Assembly: GCF_010728325.1 (NCBI RefSeq)
Contig: NZ_AP022570.1
Span: forward strand, 5,270,001 to 5,334,000
Source of the DNA: Mycolicibacterium poriferae
Lineage (GTDB): Bacteria > Actinomycetota > Actinomycetes > Mycobacteriales > Mycobacteriaceae
Reading direction: 5' to 3'
DNA length: 64,000 nt
Below are positions 50,748 to 59,619 of this stretch, piece by piece. A program made the translations under genes and the position numbers. Below the pieces are notes generated by a model that saw only the letters and a program-made list of their open reading frames with translations, did no database searches and was not told the origin of the DNA. Every line of letters begins with the position of its first letter. Within the stretch, counting starts at the first letter, position 1.

Positions 50748-51194
50748 GTGACCACCACCCCCGAAACCGACGCCGATCCCAAGTCCGAGGACCTGCCGCC
50801 CGGGACCACGCCGTACTACGCGCGCATGCACCGCTACATCAAGCGCGCCGTGCTGGTGTGCTTGGTAGCCCTCGTCATCGAAGGTGCCTTCACGCTGCCG
50901 TTCATGGCCGTGTACTACGGCTACCCCACGCTGAGCCTGACCGAGATCTGCAGCGAGCTGCTCAAAGTGCGGTACTCCGACGACACCCTCGAATGCCAGG
51001 TCCCCTATCCGGCCTTCGGACCGCCCGAAGGCGCGGAGGGCAAGGACACCGCGCAGGACGAGTGGGGCATCCAGCCGGTTCCGAAATACCACCGCATCGG
51101 ATTTCGTGAGTTGGTTCGCATTCATGAAGAGCGCGAAGCGCGACAGACGGCGAACGAGCGCGAAGCGCGAGACGCCGCCGAGCAGGAGCCCTGA
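50748..51194 (+). CDS. One-helix protein with an extracytoplasmic two-cysteine segment
   Basis: The 148-residue protein has a charged N-terminus, one membrane helix (about residues 34-58, [24 protein letters not shown]), then a segment with two cysteines (LTEICSELL and [14 protein letters not shown]) and a charged coiled tail ([21 protein letters not shown]). AAGGAG lies 7 nt before the GTG. I recognise no family. It is placed between membrane protein B and the P450 gene, 3 bp from the latter, and is probably a subunit or anchor for the same complex. Confidence 0.75.
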   Translation: MTTTPETDADPKSEDLPPGTTPYYARMHRYIKRAVLVCLVALVIEGAFTLPFMAVYYGYPTLSLTEICSELLKVRYSDDTLECQVPYPAFGPPEGAEGKDTAQDEWGIQPVPKYHRIGFRELVRIHEEREARQTANEREARDAAEQEP

Positions 51195-51197
51195 GAC

Positions 51198-52436
51198 ATG
51201 GCGCAAACGGCCGCGCACCACGCGCAGAACTGGGATCTGCGACACGAGGACTTCAACGATCCGAGCGAGCCCGACCTACTGTACGACGTCTACGCGGTGA
51301 TGCGGGAACGCTGCCCGTTCGCCCACACCGACACCCCCTTCCTCAGCGACGTCCCCGGCGGCGCCTGGGTCGCGACGCGATACGCCGACTGCCTGCGGAT
51401 CGCCCAGGACTGGGAACACTTCTCCAGCAATCCGGCCGCCGGTTCGGCCGACCACGTCGTCGGCGATCTGGTGGTCATGGTGGACCCGCCGCGACAGCAA
51501 CAGCTGCGCAGGATCCTGAACCCGTACTTCTCCCCCGCGCGGATGAAGGCGCTCCGTCCCCAGATCGCCGCCGAAACCGACTCGCTCATCGACGGTTTCA
51601 TTACCGATGGGGTCGGCGATCTGGCAGACGTCGCCTGGCGTCAGCCGGGGATCGTGCTGTTCAAGTACCTGCTCGGGATACCCACCGAGGAGATCGGAGT
51701 CTGTTTCGAGCTGACCGACACCGCGCTCAACGGTACGGCGGAACAAGAACGGTTGGCGGCCTGGGCCGGCCTCTATCAACGTGTCGACGCGCTCGTCGCG
51801 ACGCGCTCCCGCGAGCCCGGGGGCGACGACATGATCGACGTACTGCTGCGCGGCGAGATCGACGGCGAGAAGCTCGCGCACGTCGATGTCGTCGGAAACG
51901 CGATGTTGCTCGTGCAAGCCGGACTCGAGACCACGGCCAACGCCATGTCTTTCGCCTTCCACCATCTGGCCACCCACCCCGGGGAGCGCGATCGGATGAT
52001 CGCCGAACCCGACCTGGCGCCCCGCGCGGTGGAGGAGATGATCCGCTACGCCGGTTCGATCCACGGCCTGCATCGAACCGTCGTCAAGGACGTCGAGGTC
52101 GACGGCCACACCTTCCGTCGCGGCGAGACGGTGGTGGTGAACTTCGCCGCCGCCAACCGCGACGAGAGCGTTTTTCCCGGAGCCGACCACTGCGTGCTCG
52201 ACCGTCGCGACAACCGGCACCTCGGATTCGGCGCGGGCGTACATCGGTGTCTGGGGTCCAACCTGGCACGCCTCGAGTTTCAGATCGGAGTGGAGCGGGT
52301 GTTGCACCGGATGCCCGACTTCGAACTGCGGCCCGGTGCCGAACCGGAGTTCCACGGCAACTCCATCACCCGTGGATACCGTTCAATTCCGGTCGTTTTC
52401 AGTCCACCACGACGTAATGTCGGCGGCGTCGAATAG
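51198..52436 (+). CDS. Cytochrome P450
   Basis: The 412-residue P450 has the I-helix AGLETTANA, the ExxR motif in EEMIRY, the PERF-like region and the heme loop FGAGVHRCLGSNLAR with Cys351 as ligand. It is a soluble bacterial class I P450 that hydroxylates or epoxidises an organic substrate with electrons from a ferredoxin; no ferredoxin is encoded nearby. The acid-alcohol pair position has Glu-Thr, which is normal for many mycobacterial CYPs. It lies 3 bp after the one-helix protein gene, so it is part of the NorQD-like operon. Confidence 0.95.
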   Translation: MAQTAAHHAQNWDLRHEDFNDPSEPDLLYDVYAVMRERCPFAHTDTPFLSDVPGGAWVATRYADCLRIAQDWEHFSSNPAAGSADHVVGDLVVMVDPPRQQQLRRILNPYFSPARMKALRPQIAAETDSLIDGFITDGVGDLADVAWRQPGIVLFKYLLGIPTEEIGVCFELTDTALNGTAEQERLAAWAGLYQRVDALVATRSREPGGDDMIDVLLRGEIDGEKLAHVDVVGNAMLLVQAGLETTANAMSFAFHHLATHPGERDRMIAEPDLAPRAVEEMIRYAGSIHGLHRTVVKDVEVDGHTFRRGETVVVNFAAANRDESVFPGADHCVLDRRDNRHLGFGAGVHRCLGSNLARLEFQIGVERVLHRMPDFELRPGAEPEFHGNSITRGYRSIPVVFSPPRRNVGGVE

Positions 52437-52449
52437 AGACGGGGAAACA

Positions 52450-53508
52450 ATGTCGGACAAGACCTACCGGGTGATCCAGTGGATGACCGGAGACGTCGGC
52501 CAGGCCGGTATCCGCCATTTCGCCGCTTGCCCGACGTTCGACCTCGTCGGTGTCCTGGTCCACAGCAAGGACAAGGTCGGCAAGGACGCCGGCGAGATCG
52601 CCGGCATCGAACCGATCGGCGTCATCGCCACCGACGACGTCGGCGCGGTAGTCGCCACTGACGCCGACTGCGTGTTCTACACCCCGATCATCATGGATGT
52701 AGCGACGGTGTGCCGGCTGCTTCGATCGGGCAAGAACGTCGTCACCACCGCCGGTTTCTTCCACCCCACCGAGGACTTCCGCGCCGCAGGCGACCAGATC
52801 CGCGCGGCGTGCACCGAAGGCGGCGCATCGTTTCATGGCGGCGGAATCCATCCCGGGTACGCGGGGGACGTCCTGCCGCTCACGCTCGCCCGGGTCATGA
52901 GCAGGATCGACACCATCCACCTCTACGAGGTGGTCGAAGTGCTCAAGGACGCCCCGCTGGACCACATCGACTGGATGGGGTTCGGCAAGGACAAAGACGC
53001 GTTTCTGAGCGAACCGACGATTCTCGGCCTCGGCCTGCCGTACTTCGCCCAGTCGATGCACATGCTGGCGGACGGACTCGGAGTCGCGATCGACGAAATC
53101 ACCGCGGCCGAGGTCGATGTCGCGGTGGCGGTCGAGGACATCGCGCACGACGAGGGCGCGATCGCCCGCGGAACGGTCGCCGCCCAGCGCCACCAGTGGA
53201 CCGCATGGGTGGACGGGCGGCCACTGATCGTGTTCCACGCGATCTACGTCACCGGTGGCCCCGACGTGCTGGAACCGGCCTGGGATTGGGGCGCCACCCG
53301 GTACCGGATCGTCATCGACGGGGACCCGCCCACCGAGCTGACGATGCAGGGGCTGAGACAGCCCGACGGCACCATGTCTCACCCCGGATACCCCTGGACC
53401 GCGATGGGCGCCATCAACGCCATTCCCGAGGTGTGTGACGCACCGGCCGGCTGGCTCACCCATTTCGACCTCGGCCTGGTCAAGCCGCGAGGGCTGGTGC
53501 GCAAGTGA
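52450..53508 (+). CDS. NAD(P)-dependent reductase of the diaminopimelate dehydrogenase-like family, second copy
   Basis: The 352-residue protein starts YRVIQWMTGDVGQAGIRHFAACPTFDLVGVLVHS, the same Rossmann type as the gene at 44745-45818, and has NVVTTAGFFHPTEDF, GGGIHPGYAGDVLPLTLARVMSRIDTIHLYEVV and a related C-terminal domain. It presumably reduces a carbonyl or imine, or oxidises an alcohol, on a lipid substrate. A GGGGA stretch lies 5 nt before the ATG. It overlaps the ERG2-like gene by 4 bp, so these two are tightly coupled. Confidence 0.83.
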   Translation: MSDKTYRVIQWMTGDVGQAGIRHFAACPTFDLVGVLVHSKDKVGKDAGEIAGIEPIGVIATDDVGAVVATDADCVFYTPIIMDVATVCRLLRSGKNVVTTAGFFHPTEDFRAAGDQIRAACTEGGASFHGGGIHPGYAGDVLPLTLARVMSRIDTIHLYEVVEVLKDAPLDHIDWMGFGKDKDAFLSEPTILGLGLPYFAQSMHMLADGLGVAIDEITAAEVDVAVAVEDIAHDEGAIARGTVAAQRHQWTAWVDGRPLIVFHAIYVTGGPDVLEPAWDWGATRYRIVIDGDPPTELTMQGLRQPDGTMSHPGYPWTAMGAINAIPEVCDAPAGWLTHFDLGLVKPRGLVRK

Positions 53509-54074
53509 GTCACCGCTTCGACCCCGATGTTCTGCAGCAGATGGTCGAACACGTCGCCGGCCTGCAGCTCGACAGCCGCGATTTGATTTCCCGCACCGTC
53601 GAGTTGCTCGCCGAGGAGTATCCCGACCTGATCGACCCGACGCCGGGCCGCTGGGTGGGCAGCAAGGCCGGCGGAGTCCTCGGCAAGGTGCGGTTCCTGT
53701 ACTTCAGCACCCGCGAGTACTTGGTGATATTCGGTTCTCCGACTGGTACACAAGGCTTTTCGGGCCGCTACAAGCACGTGGACATCCACAAGTTCCTGCT
53801 GACCGGCCAGATCGACTCCTACGACCTCGAGTCCGAGGACATCGAGCCCCTGCCTGCGTTGCTGCCCGGCGGACACACCTGCCTGCAGCGCGGACACGCG
53901 CGCGGTCTGACCATCCACCCCGGTTCCTGGCACCTCGAGTACGGCCGGGGCGCCGTCGTCACCACGCTGCCGTTCGCGATGGTAGACACGTTGGCGGTAT
54001 CCCTGGAATTCGAATCGGTGCGTCGCTCGACAATCGAGTTCAGCCGGCTCATCGGGCGGCGCCGAAGGAGGTAG
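53505..54074 (+). CDS. ERG2/sigma-1 receptor-like protein (C-8 sterol isomerase family)
   Basis: The 189-residue protein matches the ERG2/sigma-1 family in order: FDPDVLQQMVEHVAGLQLDSRDL and LLAEEYPDLI at the start, FSTREYLVIFGSPTGTQGFSGRYK, LLPGGHTCLQRGHARG and WHLEYGRGAVVTTLPFAMVDTL. Glu145 in LEYGRG corresponds to the ligand-binding Glu of sigma-1 (Glu172). Eukaryotic ERG2 moves the sterol 8(9) double bond to 7(8). No N-terminal membrane helix is present, so this form is soluble or peripheral. It suggests that the operon handles a sterol- or terpenoid-like molecule. GTG start overlaps the reductase stop by 4 bp. Confidence 0.85.
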   Translation: MSHRFDPDVLQQMVEHVAGLQLDSRDLISRTVELLAEEYPDLIDPTPGRWVGSKAGGVLGKVRFLYFSTREYLVIFGSPTGTQGFSGRYKHVDIHKFLLTGQIDSYDLESEDIEPLPALLPGGHTCLQRGHARGLTIHPGSWHLEYGRGAVVTTLPFAMVDTLAVSLEFESVRRSTIEFSRLIGRRRRR

Positions 54075-54077
54075 CTC

Positions 54078-54740
54078 ATGCGGGTCGTCATCGCCGGTGG
54101 ACACGGCAAGATCGCGGTGCTCACCGAGAGACTCCTGGTCGACCGCGGCGACTCGGTCGCCGGCTTCATCCGCAACCCCGACCATGCCGCCGACCTGGAG
54201 GCGGCCGGTGCCGAACCGATCGTGGTGGACCTGGAGAGCAGCAGCGCCGACGAGGTCGCCGGACACCTGACCGGCGCCGATGCCGTCATCTTCGCCGCCG
54301 GCGCGGGGCCGGGCAGTGGAGCGGCGCGCAAGCAGACCGTTGACCACGACGCGGCGGTCCTGCTGGCCGATGCCGCCGAAGCCGCCGGGGTGCGCCGCTA
54401 TGTGATGGTCTCCGCGATGGCCGCCGACTCCGCCGCGCCGGACGACGCCGGTGACGAGGTGTTCGTCACCTACCTGCGGGCGAAGGGCGCCGCCGACGAC
54501 AACATTCGCGCGCGGGACGGGCTGCAGTCCACCATCGTGCGACCCGGACGTCTCACCGACGACCCAGCCGCGGGCAAGGTTGCCGCGGGAACAGACACCG
54601 GGTACGGCAGCATCCCGCGCGCCGACGTCGCCGCGGTGCTGGTCGCCGTGCTCGACGCCCCCCAGACCGCCGGCCTGACATTCGACGTCATCTCCGGGGA
54701 CACCGACATCACTGAAGCGGTCGCCGGGCTGGGTGACTAG
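54078..54740 (+). CDS. NAD(P)-binding atypical SDR (NmrA/SDR-a5-like)
   Basis: The 220-residue protein has the Rossmann start MRVVIAGGHGKIAVLTERLLVDRGDSVAGFIRNPDH, VVDLESSS, ADAVIFAAGAGPGSG, YVMVSAMAAD and the late TIVRPGRLTDDP and IPRADVAAVLVAVLD motifs of atypical SDRs. The classical YxxxK is not evident, so it may be a sensor, an isomerase or a reductase. A GGAGG site lies 6 nt before the ATG. It is the last gene of the operon starting at 46571, before a convergent junction. Confidence 0.87.
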   Translation: MRVVIAGGHGKIAVLTERLLVDRGDSVAGFIRNPDHAADLEAAGAEPIVVDLESSSADEVAGHLTGADAVIFAAGAGPGSGAARKQTVDHDAAVLLADAAEAAGVRRYVMVSAMAADSAAPDDAGDEVFVTYLRAKGAADDNIRARDGLQSTIVRPGRLTDDPAAGKVAAGTDTGYGSIPRADVAAVLVAVLDAPQTAGLTFDVISGDTDITEAVAGLGD

Positions 54741-54761
54741 GCCGCTGTCAGGCAGGGCCGG

Positions 54762-54777
54762 CCGGTGGAGCCACCGG
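54762..54777. terminator. Hairpin CCGGTGG-AG-CCACCGG at a convergent junction
   Basis: A 7-bp perfect inverted repeat with a very short loop lies just after the operon end and before the convergent toxin-like gene. It could stop transcription from either side; no U-tract follows. Confidence 0.4.
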
Positions 54778-54793
54778 GCGAGGTCTGGCGGGT

Positions 54794-54845
54794 TCGTCAG
54801 CCTGATTCGTCAGGGAAAGTCGTCAGGCGGGATCGTCAGGTGGAG
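54794..54845. repeat. 13-bp direct repeat, four units with TCGTCAG core
   Basis: TCGTCAG occurs at 54794, 54807, 54820 and 54833, exactly 13 bp apart. The last unit contains the TGA stop of the minus-strand SRPBCC gene. The other 6 bases of each unit vary. Confidence 0.85.
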
Positions 54846-55276
54846 GGGGCGAAGACCGCCTTGAAGCGGTTCAACGACTCCTGGATGTCACCCTTGAGCG
54901 CCCCGGCCACCACCATCCCGATCGGACCGAACAACGCCGGACCACCGAGGTGCACGTCGAACGTCACCGTCGAGCCCATGTCGCTCGGCTTGATCTTGCC
55001 CATCAGCTTGACCTTGACGCCGCCCTTACCGTCACCGTTGAGCGTCATCGACTCCGGCGGCCGGTAGTGCACCACGGTCCAGCTCACCCGGTTCGGCATG
55101 CCCTTGACCTCGACGATCGAGTCCAGTTGGGTGCCCTTCTCGATGGTCTCGGGCAGTTTCGAGCGCCACACCCGGTGGATGGACAGCCACTCCTTGTAAC
55201 GGGACAGGTCCGACGCGCTCTCCCACGCCTGCTCGGGAGGCATGGGCACGTCGACGGAAACCGACAGTTTTGCCAT
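54836..55276 (-). CDS. SRPBCC-fold protein, Rv0910-like toxin
   Basis: The 146-residue protein reads closely like Rv0910: AKLSVSVDVPMPPEQAWESASDLSRYKEWLSIHRVWRSKLPE, VEVKGMPNRVSWTVVHYRPPESMTLNGDGKGGVKVKL and FDVHLGGPALFGPIGMVVAGALKGDIQESL. It has the START-like hydrophobic-pocket fold. In M. tuberculosis Rv0910 was reported as the toxin partner of Rv0909. It begins 14 bp after the antitoxin-like gene in the same direction, keeping the known order. Confidence 0.9.
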   Translation of the reverse strand: MAKLSVSVDVPMPPEQAWESASDLSRYKEWLSIHRVWRSKLPETIEKGTQLDSIVEVKGMPNRVSWTVVHYRPPESMTLNGDGKGGVKVKLMGKIKPSDMGSTVTFDVHLGGPALFGPIGMVVAGALKGDIQESLNRFKAVFAPST

Positions 55277-55290
55277 GCCAGGAATTGTGC

Positions 55291-55569
55291 CTAGGACGTC
55301 GGCGGGGCCGTCGGGGGGTCCTGCTTGCGGGGCGCAGCCGGTGGCGGCGAAGCAGGCGGCTCCTGACCGGAGTGCTGGCCAGGCGGTACCTGACCCTGCG
55401 CGGCGTTGTCGGCGACCGCCTTCTTGGCCGCGTCCTGCACCTTGTTCACCTGCGAGGCGTACTTGCCCTGCGTTCTCTTGTCGACCAGATCGCCGGCCTT
55501 GTCGATCGCGCTGTCCACTTTGTCGGAGTTCTTGGCGAGAAGATCCTTCGCCTTGTCCAGAAATCCCAT
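55291..55569 (-). CDS. Rv0909-like antitoxin
   Basis: The 92-residue protein begins MGFLDKAKDLLAKNSDKVDSAIDKAGDLVDKRTQGKYASQVNKVQDAAKK, the hallmark of the MT0933-type antitoxin family, followed by a Pro/Gln-rich tail (PPASPPPAAPRKQDPP) longer than in Rv0909. The N-terminal part should form amphipathic helices that bind the SRPBCC partner. It lies 9 bp downstream of ctpE, so the pair is probably in the ctpE transcription unit. Confidence 0.9.
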   Translation of the reverse strand: MGFLDKAKDLLAKNSDKVDSAIDKAGDLVDKRTQGKYASQVNKVQDAAKKAVADNAAQGQVPPGQHSGQEPPASPPPAAPRKQDPPTAPPTS

Positions 55570-55578
55570 GACCTCACA

Positions 55579-57966
55579 CTACCGTTCACGGACCCGCCAC
55601 AACCGGCGTTGTTCACCCAGCAGGGCGCCTTGGACCCACCAGATCACCTCCACGGCGATCGCGCCGAGCAGACCGATGCCCAGCGCCGTCGACGTGATCG
55701 CGACGTTCGACGGATCGAGGATGAACAGCTCGCGGGCCGCCGGCATCGAGAAGATGACCACATACGCCAGACCTGAGATCGCGACCAGGGCGATCCGCCA
55801 CCATTCGTAGGGCCGCGCCACCACCGCCAGCACCCACAGCGCCGCCACCAGCAACGTGATCAGCGCCGCCGTCGACGCCTGCGTCTGCTCGGTCTCGGTG
55901 GCCGCCCGTCCTTCATAGGCCAGCAGATACGACGTGAATGTCGCGGCACCGACGGCCAGCCCGGAGGGCAACGCGGCGGTCATGACACGCCGGACGAAAC
56001 CGGGCCGGGCTCGTTCGTTGTTGGGGGCCAGCGACAGGATGAACGCGGGGATGCCGATGGTGAACCACGCCGCGATGGTGACGTGGATCGGCTGGAACGG
56101 GAACAACAGCGGGTCGGAGCCGAACAGTTTGGCCGACAATCCCGCGAGCCCGACCAGGATCGCGAGCAGCACCGAGTACACCGTCTTGGTCAGGAACAGG
56201 TTCGACACACGTTCGATGTTGCCGATCACCCGCCGGCCCTCGGCGACGACATGGGGAAGCGTGGCGAACCTGTTGTCCAGCAACACGATCTGCGCGACCG
56301 CACGCGATGCCGAGCTGCCCGAACCCATCGCCACCCCGATGTCGGCGTCCTTGAGCGCGAGCACGTCGTTGACGCCGTCGCCGGTCATCGCCACTGTGTG
56401 TCCACGCGATTGCAGGGCGTGCACCATCGCGCGTTTCTGGTCGGGTCGCACGCGTCCGAACGTGGTGTGCGACTCCAGCTCGTCGGCCAGCGCGGCCGGC
56501 TCCTCGGGCAGGTGGCGGGCGTCCATGCACTCGCCGTGCAGACCGAGCGAGCCGGCCACCGCGCCGACCGACACCGCGTTGTCCCCGGAGATCACCTTGA
56601 TCGAGACCTTCTGGGCGGCGAAGAAATCCAGCGTGTCGCGCGCGTCGGGCCGCACACGCTGCTCGAGAACCACCAGCGCCGCCGGTGTCACCGTGCCCGG
56701 GGCGCGGGGGTCGTCCACCGGCAGGTCCGAGGATCCGAGCAGGAGGACCCGCAGCCCCTGAGCACCGATCCGCTCCGCCTCGGCAGCCGCCGCCGAGGCG
56801 GGGTCGAGCAGCACGTCGGGTGCTCCGATCACCCAGTTGCCGTGCTCGCCGTAGGAGGCACCACTCCACTTGGTCGCCGACTTGAACGGGGCGGTAGCGG
56901 TGGCCGTCCAGCCCGGCGGCATCCGGTGGGCCTCCGCGATGGCGGCGATGCTGGCGTTCGGTCGGGGATCGTCGGCCGCCAACTGCGCGAGGACGTCGGC
57001 GACACCACTGCTGCCGATCTTCTCGACATCGCTGACCCGCATGCCGTTTTCGGTCAGCGTGCCCGTCTTGTCCGCGCACACCACGTCGACACGGGCGAGC
57101 CCTTCGATGGCCGGCAGCTCGTTGACCAGGCATTGCCGCCGGCCCAGCCGCACCACACCGACCGCGAACGCGATCGAGGTCATCAGTACCAGCCCTTCGG
57201 GCACCATCGGCACCAGCGCCCCGACCATCCGCAGCACGGACTGCTGCCAGCCCGCATCGGTGGTGAACAACTGGGTGTAGATGGTCAGCAGCCCCGCCGG
57301 GATCAGCAGGTAGGTGATGAACTTCAGGATCTTGTTGATGCCGCTGCGCAGTTCGGAGCGCACCAGCGTGAACTTGCTGGTTTCCTCGGCGAGCTTCGCG
57401 GCGTAGGCTTCCCGACCCACTTTAGTGGCGCGGTAGGCGCCGGTCCCGGCGACGACGAAGCTGCCCGACATCACCGTGTCGCCGGCGTCCTTGGGGATGG
57501 GATCGGCTTCCCCGGTCAGCAGGGACTCGTCGACTTCGAGGTTGGCCTCCTCGAGGATCTCGCCGTCCACGACGATCTGGTCACCGGGGCCGAGCTCGAT
57601 GACGTCGTCGAGCACCACCTCGCTGGGAAGTCTCGGCTGCGTTCCGGATTGCCGGCGCACCAGCGGTTTGGCCTGCCCGACGATGGCCAACCGGTCCAGG
57701 GTCTGTTTGGCGCGCAGCTCCTGGATGATGCCGATGGCGCTGTTGGCGATGATGAGCAGTCCGAACGCGCCGTTGATCACCGAGCCGGTGGACAACACGA
57801 TGATCAGCAGCACACCCAGAATCGCGTTGATGCGGGTGAACACGTTGCCGCGGACGATCTCCGAGACGCTGCGCGCCGCCCGGGTCGGTACGTCGTTGGT
57901 TTTCCCCTCGGCGACCCGTGCCGCGACATCGTCGTCGGACAGCCCACCGGCCAGCGACAGGGTCAC
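55579..57966 (-). CDS. ctpE: P-type cation-transporting ATPase CtpE
   Basis: The 795-residue pump has the actuator motif LLTGEAD, phosphorylation site [12 protein letters not shown], the hinge [24 protein letters not shown] and about ten membrane helices, including [18 protein letters not shown]. Length and the distinctive C-terminus, plus the Rv0907/Rv0909/Rv0910 neighbours, identify CtpE (Rv0908), reported as a Ca2+ transporter in M. smegmatis. It imports or exports divalent cations across the plasma membrane using ATP. GTG start overlaps the lipoprotein gene stop by 4 bp. Confidence 0.93.
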   Translation of the reverse strand: MTLSLAGGLSDDDVAARVAEGKTNDVPTRAARSVSEIVRGNVFTRINAILGVLLIIVLSTGSVINGAFGLLIIANSAIGIIQELRAKQTLDRLAIVGQAKPLVRRQSGTQPRLPSEVVLDDVIELGPGDQIVVDGEILEEANLEVDESLLTGEADPIPKDAGDTVMSGSFVVAGTGAYRATKVGREAYAAKLAEETSKFTLVRSELRSGINKILKFITYLLIPAGLLTIYTQLFTTDAGWQQSVLRMVGALVPMVPEGLVLMTSIAFAVGVVRLGRRQCLVNELPAIEGLARVDVVCADKTGTLTENGMRVSDVEKIGSSGVADVLAQLAADDPRPNASIAAIAEAHRMPPGWTATATAPFKSATKWSGASYGEHGNWVIGAPDVLLDPASAAAAEAERIGAQGLRVLLLGSSDLPVDDPRAPGTVTPAALVVLEQRVRPDARDTLDFFAAQKVSIKVISGDNAVSVGAVAGSLGLHGECMDARHLPEEPAALADELESHTTFGRVRPDQKRAMVHALQSRGHTVAMTGDGVNDVLALKDADIGVAMGSGSSASRAVAQIVLLDNRFATLPHVVAEGRRVIGNIERVSNLFLTKTVYSVLLAILVGLAGLSAKLFGSDPLLFPFQPIHVTIAAWFTIGIPAFILSLAPNNERARPGFVRRVMTAALPSGLAVGAATFTSYLLAYEGRAATETEQTQASTAALITLLVAALWVLAVVARPYEWWRIALVAISGLAYVVIFSMPAARELFILDPSNVAITSTALGIGLLGAIAVEVIWWVQGALLGEQRRLWRVRER

Positions 57967-59591
57967 TTCACGAACACTCCGTTGTCGTCGTCGTCGAAAT
58001 ACTCCAGTGTCAGCAGGGGTCCGTCGAACGTCGCCCGCGACACCGTCCCCGGCGGCGCGTTCTCGCTGCTGATGTCGAAGACGAACACATCGCCGTCCCA
58101 GGGCTTCAACTCGTACACGCCCTTCGGGCCGAGCGTGAGCTCGAGCCTGCCGTCCCGTTGGGTGACCGTTGCCGGACCCCAGAAGTCATTCCGGTAGGTG
58201 CCGGTGTAGGACGCCAGTGGCGCCGGTGGCTTCGGATCAGCGGGACGCTGCTTGCCGGCGAGCTCGCCTTCGGGTTTCTCCATCTGCTTGTACAGCCCGG
58301 AGTACAACGCGAACCAATCCTGCCGCACGTCACCGAACTGCACGAGGTCGGCAAACGACGCGGTCAACGCCTCGGGCACGCCGATCGGGGTGGCATTGGT
58401 CAGCACCACGATCCCGACGTCGGCCGAGGGCAGGATGACGAAGTTCGAGTTCGCACCGAGTTCGAAGGCGCCGGAGTGGCTGAGCTCGGTGCGCGCCCCC
58501 GACGTCGTCCCGACGTTGAACCCGTACCCGTAGAAACCCGACCGGGCCGCGGGCTGGTCACCCCGCGAGGACACCACCTGGGGGGTGATCGCCGGCAGCA
58601 GCGCCTCGGAGTCGATCAGCTGCTTACCGTCGTGCTGCCCATCGGCCAGCACCATCGCCAGCCATTTGGTCAGGTCGTTGACCGACGAGCTGGCCCCGCC
58701 GGCCGGGGACTGCTGCTGCGGATCGCGCACGTAGCGCGGGGTGTAGCCGCCGTCGAGGTGGATATGGCCCACGGCACGGTCCGGCCGGGCCACCCAGTCG
58801 CTGAATTCGTAGCTGGTGGAGGTCATTCCGAGAGGACGCAGCAGCGCCTCCTCGGTGAGCTCCTCCCAACTCTTGCCTGCGCTGGCGGCGACCGCCTCAG
58901 CACCGGCCGTCAACCCGTAGTTGGTGTAGGCGTAGGAGATCCGGAATGGGTCGAGCGGCAGTTGCCGCAACCTCTCGAGCACGTAACGGCGGTCGTAGCC
59001 GAGGTCCTCGAGCTGGTCGCCGGCGTGGTCGGGCAGCCCGGACCGGTGGGAGAACATGTCGCCGACGGTGACCATCTGTGTGACAGAGGGATCCGAGAGC
59101 GCGAACCAGGGCAACTTCGACACCACCGGCGTATCCCAGTCGAGATCGTTCTTGCCGATCTGCTGAGCCACCACCGTGGCGCTCAGCGACTTCGACACCG
59201 ACGCGATCTGGAACACCGTGTCGGCATCGACACGATTGTCTCCCTCGTTCGGCAGCTCGTTGTTCTTGACCCCGAACCCCTTGGCGTAGACGGTCTTTCC
59301 GTCGTGCACCACGGCGACCGCCATCCCGGGGATGCCGGATTTCTTCATCAGGTCCTCAGCCATGCCGTCGAGGGCGCCCACCGCGTCGGCGACGGCGTTC
59401 TCGGGCAGCGGCATCGCCGGCATCAGCGGAGGTGGCACCGCAGACGTCGGAGCACCGGCCTGACCCGTCGGAGCCGACTGGGGTGCCGACGCGGACGTCG
59501 CGGAATCACCGGAATCCGGATTCGTGGCGGCGCAGCCGCCCAGCAGCGACACCGACACTGCGAACGCGACGAGGCGCGCCGAGGGTTTCAT
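57963..59591 (-). CDS. Serine beta-lactamase-fold lipoprotein (Rv0907-like)
   Basis: The 542-residue protein has a lipoprotein signal (VSLLGGC, lipidated Cys20), a Ser/Thr/Pro-rich linker, and a class C beta-lactamase/DD-peptidase-like domain with Ser131-x-x-Lys134 (ASVSKSLS) and the Tyr-x-Asn motif in [10 protein letters not shown]. The third motif (HSG in [14 protein letters not shown]) replaces KTG, as in esterase-like members. A C-terminal lipocalin-like domain (about 430-542) follows. It is probably an outer-face esterase or peptidase rather than a resistance enzyme. It overlaps ctpE by 4 bp. Confidence 0.9.
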   Translation of the reverse strand: MKPSARLVAFAVSVSLLGGCAATNPDSGDSATSASAPQSAPTGQAGAPTSAVPPPLMPAMPLPENAVADAVGALDGMAEDLMKKSGIPGMAVAVVHDGKTVYAKGFGVKNNELPNEGDNRVDADTVFQIASVSKSLSATVVAQQIGKNDLDWDTPVVSKLPWFALSDPSVTQMVTVGDMFSHRSGLPDHAGDQLEDLGYDRRYVLERLRQLPLDPFRISYAYTNYGLTAGAEAVAASAGKSWEELTEEALLRPLGMTSTSYEFSDWVARPDRAVGHIHLDGGYTPRYVRDPQQQSPAGGASSSVNDLTKWLAMVLADGQHDGKQLIDSEALLPAITPQVVSSRGDQPAARSGFYGYGFNVGTTSGARTELSHSGAFELGANSNFVILPSADVGIVVLTNATPIGVPEALTASFADLVQFGDVRQDWFALYSGLYKQMEKPEGELAGKQRPADPKPPAPLASYTGTYRNDFWGPATVTQRDGRLELTLGPKGVYELKPWDGDVFVFDISSENAPPGTVSRATFDGPLLTLEYFDDDDNGVFVK

Positions 59592-59619
59592 GGTCGAAAC
59601 GGTAGCGCGTCGCCGCGCC

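Noticed and set aside
46571..51194. Copper membrane monooxygenase (pmo/amo/hmo) operon
   Set aside because: No PmoB-like cupredoxin subunit, and the membrane proteins do not show the PmoC metal motif as I remember it; the paralogous A/B layout differs.
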